NCBI GenBank assembly: GCA_021234155.1
Contig: JAJEKV010000003.1
Coordinates: 17,468,386-17,532,385 of the forward strand
Length of the DNA: 64,000 nucleotides
Direction of reading: 5' to 3'
DNA from: Isoetes taiwanensis
Taxonomy: Eukaryota; Streptophyta; Lycopodiopsida; Isoetales; Isoetaceae
The translations under genes and the position numbers were made by a program. Below, one piece after another: positions 12,401 to 24,018 of the stretch. The notes under the pieces are model-generated. The model was not told where the DNA came from. It did not search any database and saw only the letters and a program-made list of their open reading frames with translations. Numbering within the stretch: position 1 is the first letter of the stretch; every line of letters begins with the position of its first letter.

Positions 12401-15400
12401 GATGATGCTGGAATTTGAGTTATATCACGTGCAGGGGTCTTGACAGCTATTCTTATTTTAGTGAACTGCAGCAAGTTTGTCTAGGGGGCTCCAAAATGAT
12501 GGTGAATACCTTGTAACACGCTTTACAAGCCAGAGATGGAAGCAAGAAAAAGCATGCATTGATAATGTGACAACTTAAATGTTGCTTAGTACAGTTAGCT
12601 GGTGTGAATGCGTATTCTGTAGAGGAGTAGATATGTTATTAAACATTTAGTGAGTAATTCGAAGTGGTAAACATATAGTCATGCCTTGTTTGCTAGTTTG
12701 GATACCAAGTTTTCTTTTTTGTTTCTTAGGTCCAAATAATCATTGCGTCGTTGGTTTTGTTTATATTCAGGTGGCAGAGTTGAAGCTGGCTCGATTTATC
12801 GAGGACATAGTGATCTCTCCTAATATGGTTGACATCATCGTAGAGGGTGAGGTAATGACACTAAGCTATGGGGAGCAGTTGCTGCTTTCCTTATCCATAT
12901 TTGCACACGCTGCAGTTTTAGCTCTACTTCTTGTTCTATGTTAGTAGTTTGTCATTTCTTTGCAGGTGAATGAAGAATATGTCAGAAACCTACAAATCTT
13001 AAGCAAGAAGTTACAGTTTATTGCTGAAGATTCGGTTGCCAAGACATCTGCGGCCCTTAAGGATGTGGAGTCTGAAATGGAAAAGTTGCGATTGAAGGCT
13101 GTGACAAAGGTAAGTGCACTAAGCTTGGAGGATTATATCTAAGATTATACTCTGTCCATATTGTTCAGCTCTATAACTGAAGTCTCGTAAAATCTGTAGG
13201 CAAGGGAGTTTATTGTTCAGAAACTTTATGCCCTCAGAAAGCCTAAGACGAATATTCAAATCCTGCAACAAAATGTGCTTCTGAAGTACAAGTAAGATAA
13301 CTTACATGTTTTAAGTATCTAATTGCTTATTGGGGGTTGGGGGCCCCCCCGGAGGGAAAGGGGGAGTGGGGGTTTAAGTTGGAGGCATATACAATGAACG
13401 ACAATTCAAGCGCTGTTTGTATTGATATCTAGCAATTTATATAAACATTATATAGTCAGTCTTTAATGATGAAATCCGTGTGAAGTACTGGCCACACATT
13501 CTGCAGCAAGTAGGGGCTGCTATGTAGTGAGGTAGAGATGAAATGTTCTTCAGACTCAAGTAGTAGCTTTAAGCAAAGTTAAAGCTGTAGGATCTTTCTT
13601 TTTCTCTTCTGGAGTGACGAGTGCCCAAGTAGCTTCAAAAACTTCTCCAAGATCATTTGGATTCCAATTAATCTCGAAAATATTCCTCCGAGAAGAGTAA
13701 TTCTCTCCAATAAAGCATGGGAATAAATTTCCAAGAATAAAGGGCTGCCATGGAAATCCTCACTAACTTTTGGCAATTTTATCAAGAAAGCAAAGAATGT
13801 GTAGATCCCTTACTTTGCCACTGCAAAACCGGTCTGGTAACGTGAAATTAGCAAGATCAACAGCATATACAGAAAGATCTTGGCAATTTTGGAGAAAAAA
13901 CCCTGAAATGGATGATTTTTGAAGAAACGGAAAATTTTCCTAACAATTTTCTGTTGAAATCGATTCTTGGCTTGTTGGTAAGAACAAAATCGCCTCAGCT
14001 AGGCAAAACTTAGGTTAAACCTCTCAATCCAAAAAAAGGTTATCACAAGGCAAAAAATTGCACTTATTTTGCCAGATTATCCATTATATTGTATTGAATG
14101 GGATATTTCCCATAGAGAAGCCCATCTCCTCAAACAATTTAGATGTCCCTGAGAACCAACAGCGCTTACCCTGGTCTGCCAACGTTTTAGATGACACATA
14201 TCCCAGCCAGGGAAGTCTCTTTTGACCTTCTTGTGATTGTCCAAACTTATGTAAATAAGTCACTGTTCGAAAGGCAATTTCAACCTTCAGAGGTTCCACA
14301 TTAAATTCAGCAAGCATTATATCATGGGGTACAGAATGTTTACTTTTAATCATTCTAGAAAGAAGAGAAACTTGGAGCCTTTCCTGTTAACCCCAGTCAT
14401 CGCCTCGTAGATCAACTCCCCATATTTGTGCACCATATAGAGCTTCCGGCTTCACCAACATGTCAAAACAGGAAGATCTTTGTATGAACATCTTGGAAAT
14501 GGAGTTGGTAGCACTGTTTTTCTAGCTGTACAAGAGAAGCATATCCCTTTGCAATCCTTGCCTGACCAGCCTCCCTCAATTTAAAAGAGGGCCTGCAAAC
14601 TCAACACCCAAGTAGGTGCATGTAGAAACAATTTCTACAGGTTGTCCTTGGAAAGTAAAAGAGTCATTTTCCCAATTCTCTTAAGAGGTGTTAAATACCA
14701 TCACTATGGTCTTGTGGAGATACTTGCAGCTTTCTATCTTTGCAAAAGGCTTCTAGGGCAGCCAAGTGTTTTTGGAGCCCTTGAGAAGATGGTGAGATTA
14801 GAACCACATCATCCGCATAAAGCAAAATTGGAATGCATTCCTGAGCAAGCATGGAGCCTTCTTCGCCTAAGGTAGGAGAGAGGGGACACCCTTGTTTAAC
14901 CCCAATTGTACTGAATACCTCCTCTGAAAACTGCCTGTCTATTTTCCCTCTAGCTGTCCCACTCTCATACAATGTCAACACTGCCCAGGTCAGCTCGTGA
15001 GAAAGCCCCAACGTTTTGAGCCTCTGAGACAACCTGTTCCTAGGAATCAAAGGCTTTTAGGAAATCAACAAAACAACAATAAACTTTACTCTTTCTTGCC
15101 TTCGCTTCCTCAATGATTGCCCTTAAAGAAACAATATGATGTGGAAAAGTTTTTCCTGAAACCATCTTGTCCCTTAGCTCTAAAGCTGTGATTTTCTGCA
15201 AAATCACTGAGGACCATTTCCAATGCGGATCCGTAAAGTTTTGCCATCACATGCCCAATTATAATTAGGGGATAATTAGGGGGATTCATAGAATCACCCG
15301 CCTTATGGATAGGCTTTATAACATTATTTGACCAAACCAGGTGGAAACCAATGCAAATAGCTTCATTAAATAGATCTGCAACCATTGGTGCCAATGTCTT

Positions 15401-18400
15401 AGCCCCATGTATAATTATTTCAGCTTGTAATTCTTCACAATCTTTTTGCTTTCCCTGTATTTAACTTTTGTATGGCCCTTTCAACGAGAGAGACTGTAAA
15501 AGGGTAGATGCGTGAGGCCTCGGATCTTGCTCGTCCTGAGAAAACTGTTGGTTCTTAACATCTAAGAGAGAGTTTGCACATGCTGACCATATCCCTAGAT
15601 CTTTTAGAGGACAATTTGATTTTCTAGCTGACAATTTCCTCCAAAACTGCCCAGCTTTACTATAAAGAAGATTTAGCATGTGTCCTCTGTTTTTGGATTC
15701 AAAAACTCTGTTTTTGCGCTGTCTCAATCTTTTATACTCAGCTTTAAATTCTGGTACTATATCAGGGCTGAATTTCAAAGCATGTTTCGACTTCCTGTGC
15801 AATGTTTTACAATCCTGGTCACAGCAGCCATTTTGAGGCATAGATCCAACTTTTTTCTGCTGTTCTTTGCATTCCCTGACAGAAATGGAAAGCAACATTT
15901 AGAAGCTTCTAGCATGGAGTGAGATAGAACCGCCGCTTTGTTTTCTAGTAATCTTTGCTTTCTAGAAAGAAAGATTAATTAACATCTTCGAAAGACCTGT
16001 ATGGTCTATGAGACCATACAAATACGGATATGTAAAGGAATGCTTATGCTTCTGTTTTTCTACATGGCTTATTAAATATATAGATTTTACATAGAATGGC
16101 AGTCGTTAAAGTCAAATAAGTGACTGGGTTTATGTGATTCAATTGTTCCACCTTTTAGATCCAGCAAGCACTTGACTACAATTGATCTTATTAGAGCCAT
16201 CTAAGAGAAGGACCATTTAAAAATAATAACGTGGAGGCAGACCTTGAGGCAATTTAAAGCCCAGATTCGCAATTAACATTGGCAGCAGTATTTCTGCAAT
16301 CAAACTCTGGGAAGCAGTATTATCTTCCATGCCAAAAGATTTGTGTAAATCTCCAGGTGATTATGACGTAAGGGAGTGTTTTTAATGGACTTAAATGCCA
16401 CAGAAACTTAGCTTTCTAGTCTAAGCAATCTAGAATAACTGCTTCAAACTAGAAAAGCTTCTTCTACCTCCTTTATTGCTTGTTTAATTTAATGCGAAAC
16501 TTTTGCAGTATGATTTGACATTAATATCCTCCATTTTGTCTGATAGATCAGTAACCTTTGTGTTTTTACATGCATAGGCTATGATGCAAACAGGCCGGGG
16601 AGACCCCCTTCGCTAGCTAACGTTCCTTTCAAATTTAGGGAAGCTGAGCCGGCTATGTTTTTGACCTTTCTTTTCAGGTATCTTGCAAGCTTTCTACGTG
16701 AGCATGGAAAAGAAGTTTATTTGGAGGTTCGGGCTGCCTATGTTGACACAATGAACAAGGTAAACTTAATGCTGGCCACTTCAATCTTAAGGTGCAAGGT
16801 AATCACATGCATCACTGACACATTGCAGGTTCTGAGTGCTCATTTCCGAACATATATACAAGCATTGGAGAAACTTCAGCTAGATATTTCTACAAAAAAT
16901 GATCTTATTGGAGTTGAGGATGCTCGAACTGGTCTCTTATCTCGGGGCCGTGAGAATCTGAAAAATCGTTCTGCTGTTTTTGCTATTGGAGACCGTGCAA
17001 ATATCTTGAAAGTTTGTTCTCTACCCTAATTTGGATTGTAGAAAAATCTGCATTTAGTGTTGTTAAAATCTGCCTTTAATGTCGTTAAAAGCTGCATCTA
17101 ATGTTGGTAATTGGATTTAACGATGCTATCATTGGCCTAAGTAGCATAAGCATAGGGGAAAATTACCAAAATGTCCATACGTTTTGCAAAAAATACCAAA
17201 ATGGTCCTAAAAACAGGTTGGTTAAATTTTTGTGACTGATCAATAAGAACGTTTCGAATTGCAAGATTTGCGAATGATTATAGCCACATATTTCTGGTGT
17301 ACTTCATGAGCTTTCCTCCCATGGTGTAACAGAGCAGATAAAGATAAATGCTCCGCTGTCTCCAGATCACACAGTGGTAATTTCCTGTTTGATAAATTTA
17401 GTTCAGTTGTGGACTCTCAACTGGTAGGAATTCCAACTTTCAATATCTAAGTTTGCTGCTGATAAATTGTATTGAAATGGTGAAATATTATCCAGTGAGA
17501 AGCCCGAGGAGCATATCCACTACGGAAATCTGATCTTGTGTCAGCATTTAAAAAATTGGGATGCATTGTTGTGCTGAATTTGATTTGATTAACATGCTAA
17601 TCCTGCACTTCCTCTTTAATTGCATGCTTCTCCGTGGAATTCTGAACAATCATTTCTACCCTGCCCCATAGTGATACGAGTTAGAATTTAATTCTTGGGA
17701 AGAACATGCGAAGAAATAATTGAGTTTGTTAGATGTGCTCAATCCAGGATGGATTTATTCTACCAAGGATAAAAACGCCTTGGATGTTGCAGATTTAAAG
17801 ATGCAGTTGCAATTATTGCTTGGGATTATTTCAAATCCACATGTATTGGCATTGAAGAGATAGATCAGTTAGTCCTTGGGGATTGCAAGGTATGCAAAAC
17901 TCTTGCAGAAGATTAGAAGGGGAATGGATGAAGCTTTGAGTCAGCTTCTCATTCGGTGGTACAAATCTGCAGCTAGTATTAAAGTTCAGAAGGGAGTTAC
18001 ATTTACTTACAAATCTGCAGCGAGGATTAAACTTCAAAGGGAGTTACATTCACTTTCATTTTGAAGGAAACATGCTCAAGCACAACTCTGATCCCTATTC
18101 TAATAATGACAAATCAAAGGGCAAAATGAAGAAGCAAAGTCCTTTTTCAATACAATGTGAAGCAGATAAAAAGCAAGATGAATTTAGTACCAGTAGGTCA
18201 TTCTTATTAACGGAATATAACTATAATACTAGGCACAAATAGATGCAAGGATAAGCCAATTGCAACTTAGCCAATTTTAAAACAAGGTCTGATTGTTAGA
18301 ACTATATTGATGTGTTTGATGATGTCACACTGCTGAGTCACCACTTGTTGCTGACATGGCATATCTAACCCTTGGATTGGCTACGTCTAGACAATGTCTA

Positions 18401-21400
18401 ATTTTTGCTTTTTCGCTTGATGATTTATGATGTGTGTTTTGTCCTGTGGCATCCAATGCTTTAAGCTTGTATTCACATGACTGAATGAAAGAATATTGTC
18501 CTAATTCGAGCATTAATTAATGTAACCTATCATTGTGGATCTTCCTTCACACTATCTTCCTAAGAATGAAGTTATACTCTTCTTTTTCTTTCTTGAAAGT
18601 TTGTGAATGGATATAGCCACATATTTCTGGTATCCTTCATGGGCTTTCTTTTCCTGGTGTATTTAATAGAGCAGATAAAGATAAATGCTCCTTTGACTCC
18701 AGATCACAAAATGGTAATTTCATGTTCACGTGATTAGTGTGCTTTAATTCTTACAGTCGTGGACTTTCAACTGGTAGGAACTCCAACTTTCAACATCTAA
18801 GTTTGGTGCTGATAAATTGTATTGAAATGGTGGAATATTATCCGGTGAGAAGCCCGAGGAGCATATCCACTATTGGGCAGCATTTAAAGAAATGTGCTTC
18901 TCTGCAGTATTCCGAACAGCCATTTCTACCCTGCCCCATAATGGCACGAGCCAGAAGTATCTTCAACAATCCAGAAAAATAGTTAGCAAGCCTCAGAAGC
19001 AGTAGCCAATAGCTAACTGTTAGGAACAATAGTAAAAATGAGTCAAATTGAGATGGGTGCCTAGGATTGCGCCACATTAGAATCAGATCAGGCTCCATAA
19101 TAGGCCCTGATGAGACTTTTTCTAGCCAAATTTTCCATGACATAGAGCCAAATATGGTGGTTTCTTGAGTGAGAAGAAAAAGAGAGAACTTTGCTTTGCA
19201 CGTGATGTTCATTTTTTCAGGGGGATGGAAATGTTGAAAGTTGAAGGTTTTGAGGGGTCTTAACATGGCTTTATTAGAATATCCTAATAAATTGTGTTTA
19301 TTAATGTATTCTATTTTGTTATCAAAAAACATTTATGCAATGTCAACCCTATCTTCAGGAAATCGACCAGCCTGCAATAATCCCTCACATTGCAGAAGCA
19401 AGCGGGACTAAACATCCTTACGAGGTCTTGTTTCGCAGCCTTCACAAGTTGCTAATTGACACAGCAACTTCCGAGTATGTTTGCTTGTGGCAAAAGTCTT
19501 TCCCATTCTGTGAATTGTTCCAGATTTCATGCTAATAACATCCTCTCTGCTTTCTAGGTATCTGTTCTGCTATAATTTTTTTGGAGAGGACACCATTTTC
19601 TATGAGATTTTTGCCGGTATAACCATTTAGCCCCCCCAACCCCTGATAAGCATGTTTAAGCGTCTTAGCATTGAGGATTGATGATAGAAGCTAAAAAGTG
19701 CACTATAGTGATAACTCGAGACGAGGGAATTTGAAAGAAAGTTTTTTCTTATTAACGTGTACTCAGCTCTATGGGACCAGATGAATAGATCAGTTCTTTA
19801 TCATCTAGGAACATCCTCCTAGCTTGGAAGTGCACAAGTGCTAATTAAATAACCAAAAGACAATAAGGAGACTTTGGATCTGCAACTTGTGTGCCCCGTT
19901 TTTAATATGATATTGGTACTTCTGTGTCTTGCACATGTAATTATGAGGAGTATCTGCCATTTGGTTGTCAGTCATGATACTTACACCGATTGTTGAGTGG
20001 TTGAATTTCCCACCAGAGGGTTTTCTTACTTTAATTTTGGAATAGCCTATTGGGTATGCCAAGGATCCGAATGCAAAATGCAATTGGATGATTGCAGTAT
20101 TAGTGTCTTAAGCTGTGCCTTGAGTGCATTACTTGTATTGGGTTTCCTAATATCTCTGTTTGGTGTGCAGGTCCTTTTGCTGTGATTGAGGAGCATATGA
20201 ATGGAGTTTTAACCAATTCATATGATGCAATCGGTCTTATGCTTATGATCCGAATAACTTATCAACACCAGGTGCGTTTGAATCCCTGTCCATCAGTCCT
20301 TTTAATTCTATAATAGTCCGCTTGGTCTTCAAAAGTAAGAACACGTCCATTTATCTGCACATTTGGAATAATTGAGTTTGAACATGCATATGCACTAATA
20401 TTTGTCTGCTGGAACTTTCAGCTTATAATGTCAAGGAGGAGGGTCCCTTGCCTAGATTCTTATTTTGACAAGGTAATGCATAATTATACAAATTAGCTGA
20501 CTCGCCAGGGAGCATTACATAATCCTTGGTTGAATGTTCTCGCATAGGTGAATATATTGGTGTGGCCACGTTTCAAGCTTGTCTTTGACATGCACCTGGG
20601 CAGTCTTCGCAATGCTAACCTCCGTTTACTTTGGGAGGATGATGTTCATGCTCATTATGTTATGCGTCGGTATGCAGAATTTGCTGCCTCTCTTCTCCAT
20701 CTTAATACAGATCAAAATGATCACCAGGTATGTGCAAATTTCTTTCTTTCTAGATTATCCAACATAGTTCATTCTGCTAAGCCACTGCGTTAGAATATCC
20801 AAGGTGAGAACAGATAGTGTCATCTTTAATGTGGGAAAATTAAGCAGAAACTCTATATTTAATGGGGCTCCTTTTTTTTGTCTGTCAGCTGGAGCTTAAT
20901 TTAGATCGTCTGAGGGTGGCTGTAGATGACTTGCTGGTAAAGCTTTCTCGTATGTTTCGGAAGCACAAACAACAGACAATATTTTTGATCAACAATTATG
21001 ATATGGTGTTAGCAGTGCTGAAGGTGACGGTTTTGCCTTTTCGCTTCTGCATTTACTTTCAGATTGTGTTAAGCAGCAATGCTGTTACAGGAAGCTGGAG
21101 TTGATGGAGGAAAGACACAGCAGCAGTTTGAGGAGCTTCTCAAGAGCACTACAATGGTTTTTGTGGTGAGCAGCATACATGAAGCTTTATGGCCTGTGAT
21201 TTTCATGAAGTCCAGTGGAGGTTGTTGATAGCAGGAAATAGCATAAATTATACCTAATTGAAAGATTATTGTGCTTGCTCAGGAGGAGCTTCTCCAAGAA
21301 CACTTTTTGCAGCTAATCCAATTTGTCAAGACGCGAGCTGGTATGCTTCTGGGTGTTCTCATGTTCTTCCATTCTATTATATTGCAGCTAACATATGAGC

Positions 21401-21755
21401 TAGTATCCTTTGATGCTTTGACGTTTTCCCTTATGATTCATGTATTGCTGCAGGAGAAGATGGTTCCAGCACAGGCCAGGCTGTCGTAGTCAAAGAGGTT
21501 GAGCCTTTGGTAAAGGACTTTGCAAGCAGATGGAAGGAGGCAATAGAGCTGATGCATAAAGATGTGATCACCTCTTTCAGTAACTTTGTATGTGGAATGG
21601 AGATATTAAGAGCTGCTTTAACTCAGCTATTACTGTACTATACACGTCTTTCAGATTGCTTGAAACGCGTTGGTGGTGGGGCTGCTCTTGGGAAGGATGT
21701 TGTATCCATTGCTTCAATCATGTATGAGATCAAAAAATACTCTAGAACCTTTTAG
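6468..21755 (+). CDS. VPS52: VPS52, subunit of GARP/EARP vesicle-tethering complex (20 exons)
   Basis: Exons: 6468-6605, 6713-6801, 6888-6945, 8017-8112, 8184-8285, 9833-9916, 12771-12851, 12966-13109, 13200-13291, 16678-16759, 16829-17011, 19359-19474, 19558-19616, 20171-20271, 20422-20472, 20548-20727, 20889-21023, 21091-21165, 21283-21340, 21454-21755. They join without a stop into 742 codons including TAG (741 residues); plant VPS52 proteins are about 700. Recognisable stretches include SLDGLQEELEQ, ESDNLVTLDTQIRECDSIL, KPKTNIQILQQNVLLKYKYL, DQPAIIPHIAEASG, RRRVPCLDSYFDKV and a C-terminus VSIASIMYEIKKYSRTF. This is the Vps52/Sac2 family (Arabidopsis POK). VPS52 works with VPS51/53/54 at the trans-Golgi network to tether endosome-derived vesicles. 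The start ATG follows AAGGACA and opens an acidic, poorly conserved N-terminus. Every splice site is GT-AG except intron 4, which is GC-AG. Introns 6, 9 and 11 are long and hold transposon remnants. Confidence 0.95.
8113..8183 (+). other. GC-AG intron 4 of VPS52
   Basis: The exon before ends ATTCAG and is followed by GCAAGT instead of GTAAGT; the acceptor is ATACAG at 8183. The joined frame is exactly conserved in the family (VELESIQ then DYIKESD). GC donors are a known minor class and here the rest of the donor matches the consensus well. Confidence 0.85.
10546..12260 (+). mobile_element. Decayed Ty1/Copia remnant in VPS52 intron 6
   Basis: Two related LTR-like segments (about 10556-10690 and 12100-12250, sharing ACATGCTGCATGTTAGATAAACTTGTA) bracket a degenerate interior. 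TGGTATCAGAGCC at about 10704 is an initiator-tRNA primer site after the first. From about 10735 to 11020 the plus strand encodes the end of a Copia integrase (LINRAPTKAVQDMMPFEAFYGEKLDVSNLRVFGC-like, broken by a frame change near 10860). A second, different LTR end plus TGGTATCAGAGCC occurs at about 11190, so at least two Copia insertions are nested here. No intact polyprotein remains. Confidence 0.75.
13334..13373 (+). other. G-rich run in VPS52 intron 9
   Basis: Five runs of three to five G plus a seven-C run within 40 bp, just downstream of the exon 9 donor. It could form a G-quadruplex, but nothing else supports a function. Confidence 0.4.
13570..15930 (-). mobile_element. LINE (non-LTR) remnant antisense in VPS52 intron 9
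   Basis: The minus strand encodes pieces of a LINE reverse transcriptase. About 15461-15898 is the linker before the RT; 15110-15394 carries LFNEAICIG...WSNNVIKPIHKAGD, an RT N-terminal motif. 14691-15050 contains GVKQGCPLSPTL and the catalytic YADDVVLIS (near 14812-14835). About 14380-14470 reads AQIWGVDLRGDDWG, and 14084-14353 continues as the C-terminal region. Frames shift between pieces, so the element is dead. I cannot define a poly(A) tail or target duplication. It lies opposite to the gene, in an intron whose flanking exons still join in frame. Confidence 0.85.
17260..18960 (+). repeat. Duplicated ~400-bp segment within VPS52 intron 11
   Basis: Copy A (about 17270-17690) and copy B (about 18604-18955) share long stretches such as ATAGCCACATATTTCTGGT, GAGCAGATAAAGATAAATGC and GAAGCCCGAGGAGCATATCC, in the same order and orientation. 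Copy B is more compact; copy A has an extra insertion after 17530. A dispersed element inserted twice, or a local duplication, would explain this. Confidence 0.75.
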
Positions 21756-23322
21756 TATGCAAACAATCTGGCTCAAAAGAGAAACTTTCTTAAAAGAGAT
21801 CGATTTTGAAGTTCTATTCATCTCTCTTTTCATCTGGGGTGTTTTTTCTTTTTCCAAGCCATGACATAAATTAACAGCCCACGATCTCCCTCCCTCCGTC
21901 CATCCATCATTTGCATATGTAGGCTTTGTCATATATAGGCTTTTTTATTTCTTGCATAAATCAGACTTCACAAATCAGACGCCTAGCATAATGAAAGCAC
22001 ATATACAAGCTTCCAGAACCTTCCTATTCCCCAGAGGCCTCCCCACAGACCGCCACAGGCTTCCAACACTAAATCTGTAGATGTGAAGAATTCTCCTTCT
22101 GCTTCTATAGCACACAAATTAATGAACCACAGAAAGCTGGATGGTCTGCAGAATGGTATTCAGAGTCTCTAAACGAAATACACTTCCACAACAATAATCT
22201 GTAGCAGCGCAGAAATGAATGGAAGTGCATTTGGAATCTCCTCCATTTGGAATCTCCTACAGGACAAGCCCAAATTATTGAACCATAGTAAGCAGTGTCT
22301 AAGAGAAATACAGACTTCCACAACAAAGCTCTGAGGAATCCAACCTCCGGCCCATGCGGCTACCACCAGGAGCTTCTCAACAACCTAAAAAAAAGAAAAA
22401 GAAAAAGAAAAACAAACAGAACAACAACAATACGACAACAAAACTTAGCCGCCACTGCCAAAGCTCGGCACACAAATTCCTCCTTCACAGCTACTAGAAT
22501 GCCCGAAATTTTCATCTGGAAATGAGAGCTCCCCTAATCCCATCTGCATACTTTTTCTGCTTGAACCTGCTTGGGGAAAATCTAGGTCGAATTATCTACA
22601 GCTGTTCAAGACTGCCCTGAACAACTGCACACAGCGGAATAAGGAGACGTCTAGCCCTTTCGATTCGCCATGCATCCTACCTGGCAGAGGTCGTTTCCAT
22701 TCAATCGTCCCTCTGGGCCCATGCTCTAGGAACAAACATGTTAGAAAAGACAGAAATACGTCTTCATAATAAGATGCAAAGCAACAAAGCTGCAGGTCGT
22801 TTCTTGGCTTCAACGATGCCTGCGCCTGCTCTGCTCCGCCGCACCTGCAAAAACAGAGAACCCAGCCTCGAAAAAGGAAGTGGCCTGAAACTCTATCCAC
22901 GCCCTACAATTTAGCATGAAAAATAGCCAACCATCGCAACAATAAACTTGCAAACACATTAAAATTAGAAACTAGACCACTAAATGCAAGCAAGCTGCTC
23001 AAACATGCCAAATTATACGGTTTGACATACAATACGCACCAAGAATCTTAGTCCTAACCATTGCCAGAAGGCCTTCCCGCAATACCGAACTCAAACGTTG
23101 GAAGTTTATCAAAATAACACTCGAAGCTTGTTTCAGGTTTTGCTAGTTCAGCAGAAAATCGATATACGTGACTAATACTGACGCGAATCTTGCTTTAGGC
23201 TTTGCTAGTTCATCAAGGCCTGATGTCTTCAAATTAAAGTGTTACGATTTTAAAGTTCATATGGAGGCATATGGTCGGAAAAGAGGATGACTTCTTAGAC
23301 AAGGCTGTTCCTATTCGAAATT
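21756..23322. other. VPS52 3' flank, no further gene
   Basis: This includes the likely 3' UTR of VPS52. Around 22100-22330 two imperfect copies of a roughly 120-bp unit occur (both with AATACA...CTTCCACAACAA), and GGAATCTCCT is repeated side by side at 22230-22258. Around 22385-22445 is an A-rich low-complexity run. A minus-strand open frame of about 100 codons (22592-22900) has no recognisable motif. Confidence 0.4.
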
Positions 23323-23356
23323 ATCAAAATGCCCCTCAAAGGAAGGGCATTTTGAT
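23323..23356. repeat. Hairpin with perfect 12-bp arms
   Basis: ATCAAAATGCCC (23323-23334) and GGGCATTTTGAT (23345-23356) around a 10-nt loop. The related phrase ACCAAAATGCCCCT occurs inverted at about 23650-23675 and a similar one at about 17165-17215 (plus strand), so this is probably the end of a dispersed inverted-repeat element. Confidence 0.6.
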
Positions 23357-23877
23357 TAATGCTTAATACACGTCTTATGGCTCATCATTTTCAAAAGTCG
23401 TTATCACAAACATTGTAGATTAGTCTATCCAATGAAACTAAATTCATCTAAATTGAAGTTCGAATTCACAAGTTAATCTCTTTTATGGAGTTTGAATTTT
23501 TTAAATTCCCAACACGATAACCCAACTCCGCTTTAAACAATTTTACCATCGTTGGAAAGGTTTTACTTCTCCAAGGTTTTTCTTTTTTCTTTTTTCTTTT
23601 GAGAAGTCATTGACAAATTATTGCCATCTTAGCAAAACACCCTTTTTTTAGGGGCATTTTGGTAATATTGAAAACTTGTAGAGGAATTTTGGTAGTTTTT
23701 CCAAATGCTAATAATAGAAGGAATGATATAACTTTCATATTCACATGTGTCTAACATGTATATATAAGCTCATGAGTCCATTGACAAAATAGCGTGTCAA
23801 GTGAATGATTTAGGATCATAAAAAATGGCATATAATTGAAACTTTGAGAACATATAAAACTACCACCTAGACAAGAC

Positions 23878-24018
23878 ATAGAAATCTTAAAAGAAATAAA
23901 ACATGCTAAGCGAAATAAGTTGCCACTCCACCTGACCAGGTGGAGTGGCATGAGCAATTTGATAGAAATCTTAAAAGAAATAAAACATGCTAAGCGAAAT
24001 AAGTTGCCACTCCACCTG
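23878..24018. repeat. 57-bp direct repeat pair enclosing a perfect palindrome
   Basis: Positions 23878-23934 and 23962-24018 are the same 57-bp sequence (starting ATAGAAATCTTAAAAG, ending CACTCCACCTG). The first copy ends in one arm of a palindrome, TGCCACTCCACCTG (23921-23934), whose exact reverse complement CAGGTGGAGTGGCA follows at 23937-23950 after two bases. The perfect identity points to a recent event. Confidence 0.85.

Noticed and set aside
13334-13373. G-run as a functional signal
   Set aside because: Single occurrence in a transposon-rich intron; no conservation can be judged.
18838-19332. 164-codon minus-strand open frame in VPS52 intron 11
   Set aside because: Covers a duplicated intronic block and continues as low-complexity; no family features.
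23878-24018. CRISPR-like repeat pair
   Set aside because: Only two repeats, 57 bp each, in plant nuclear DNA; explained by local duplication.
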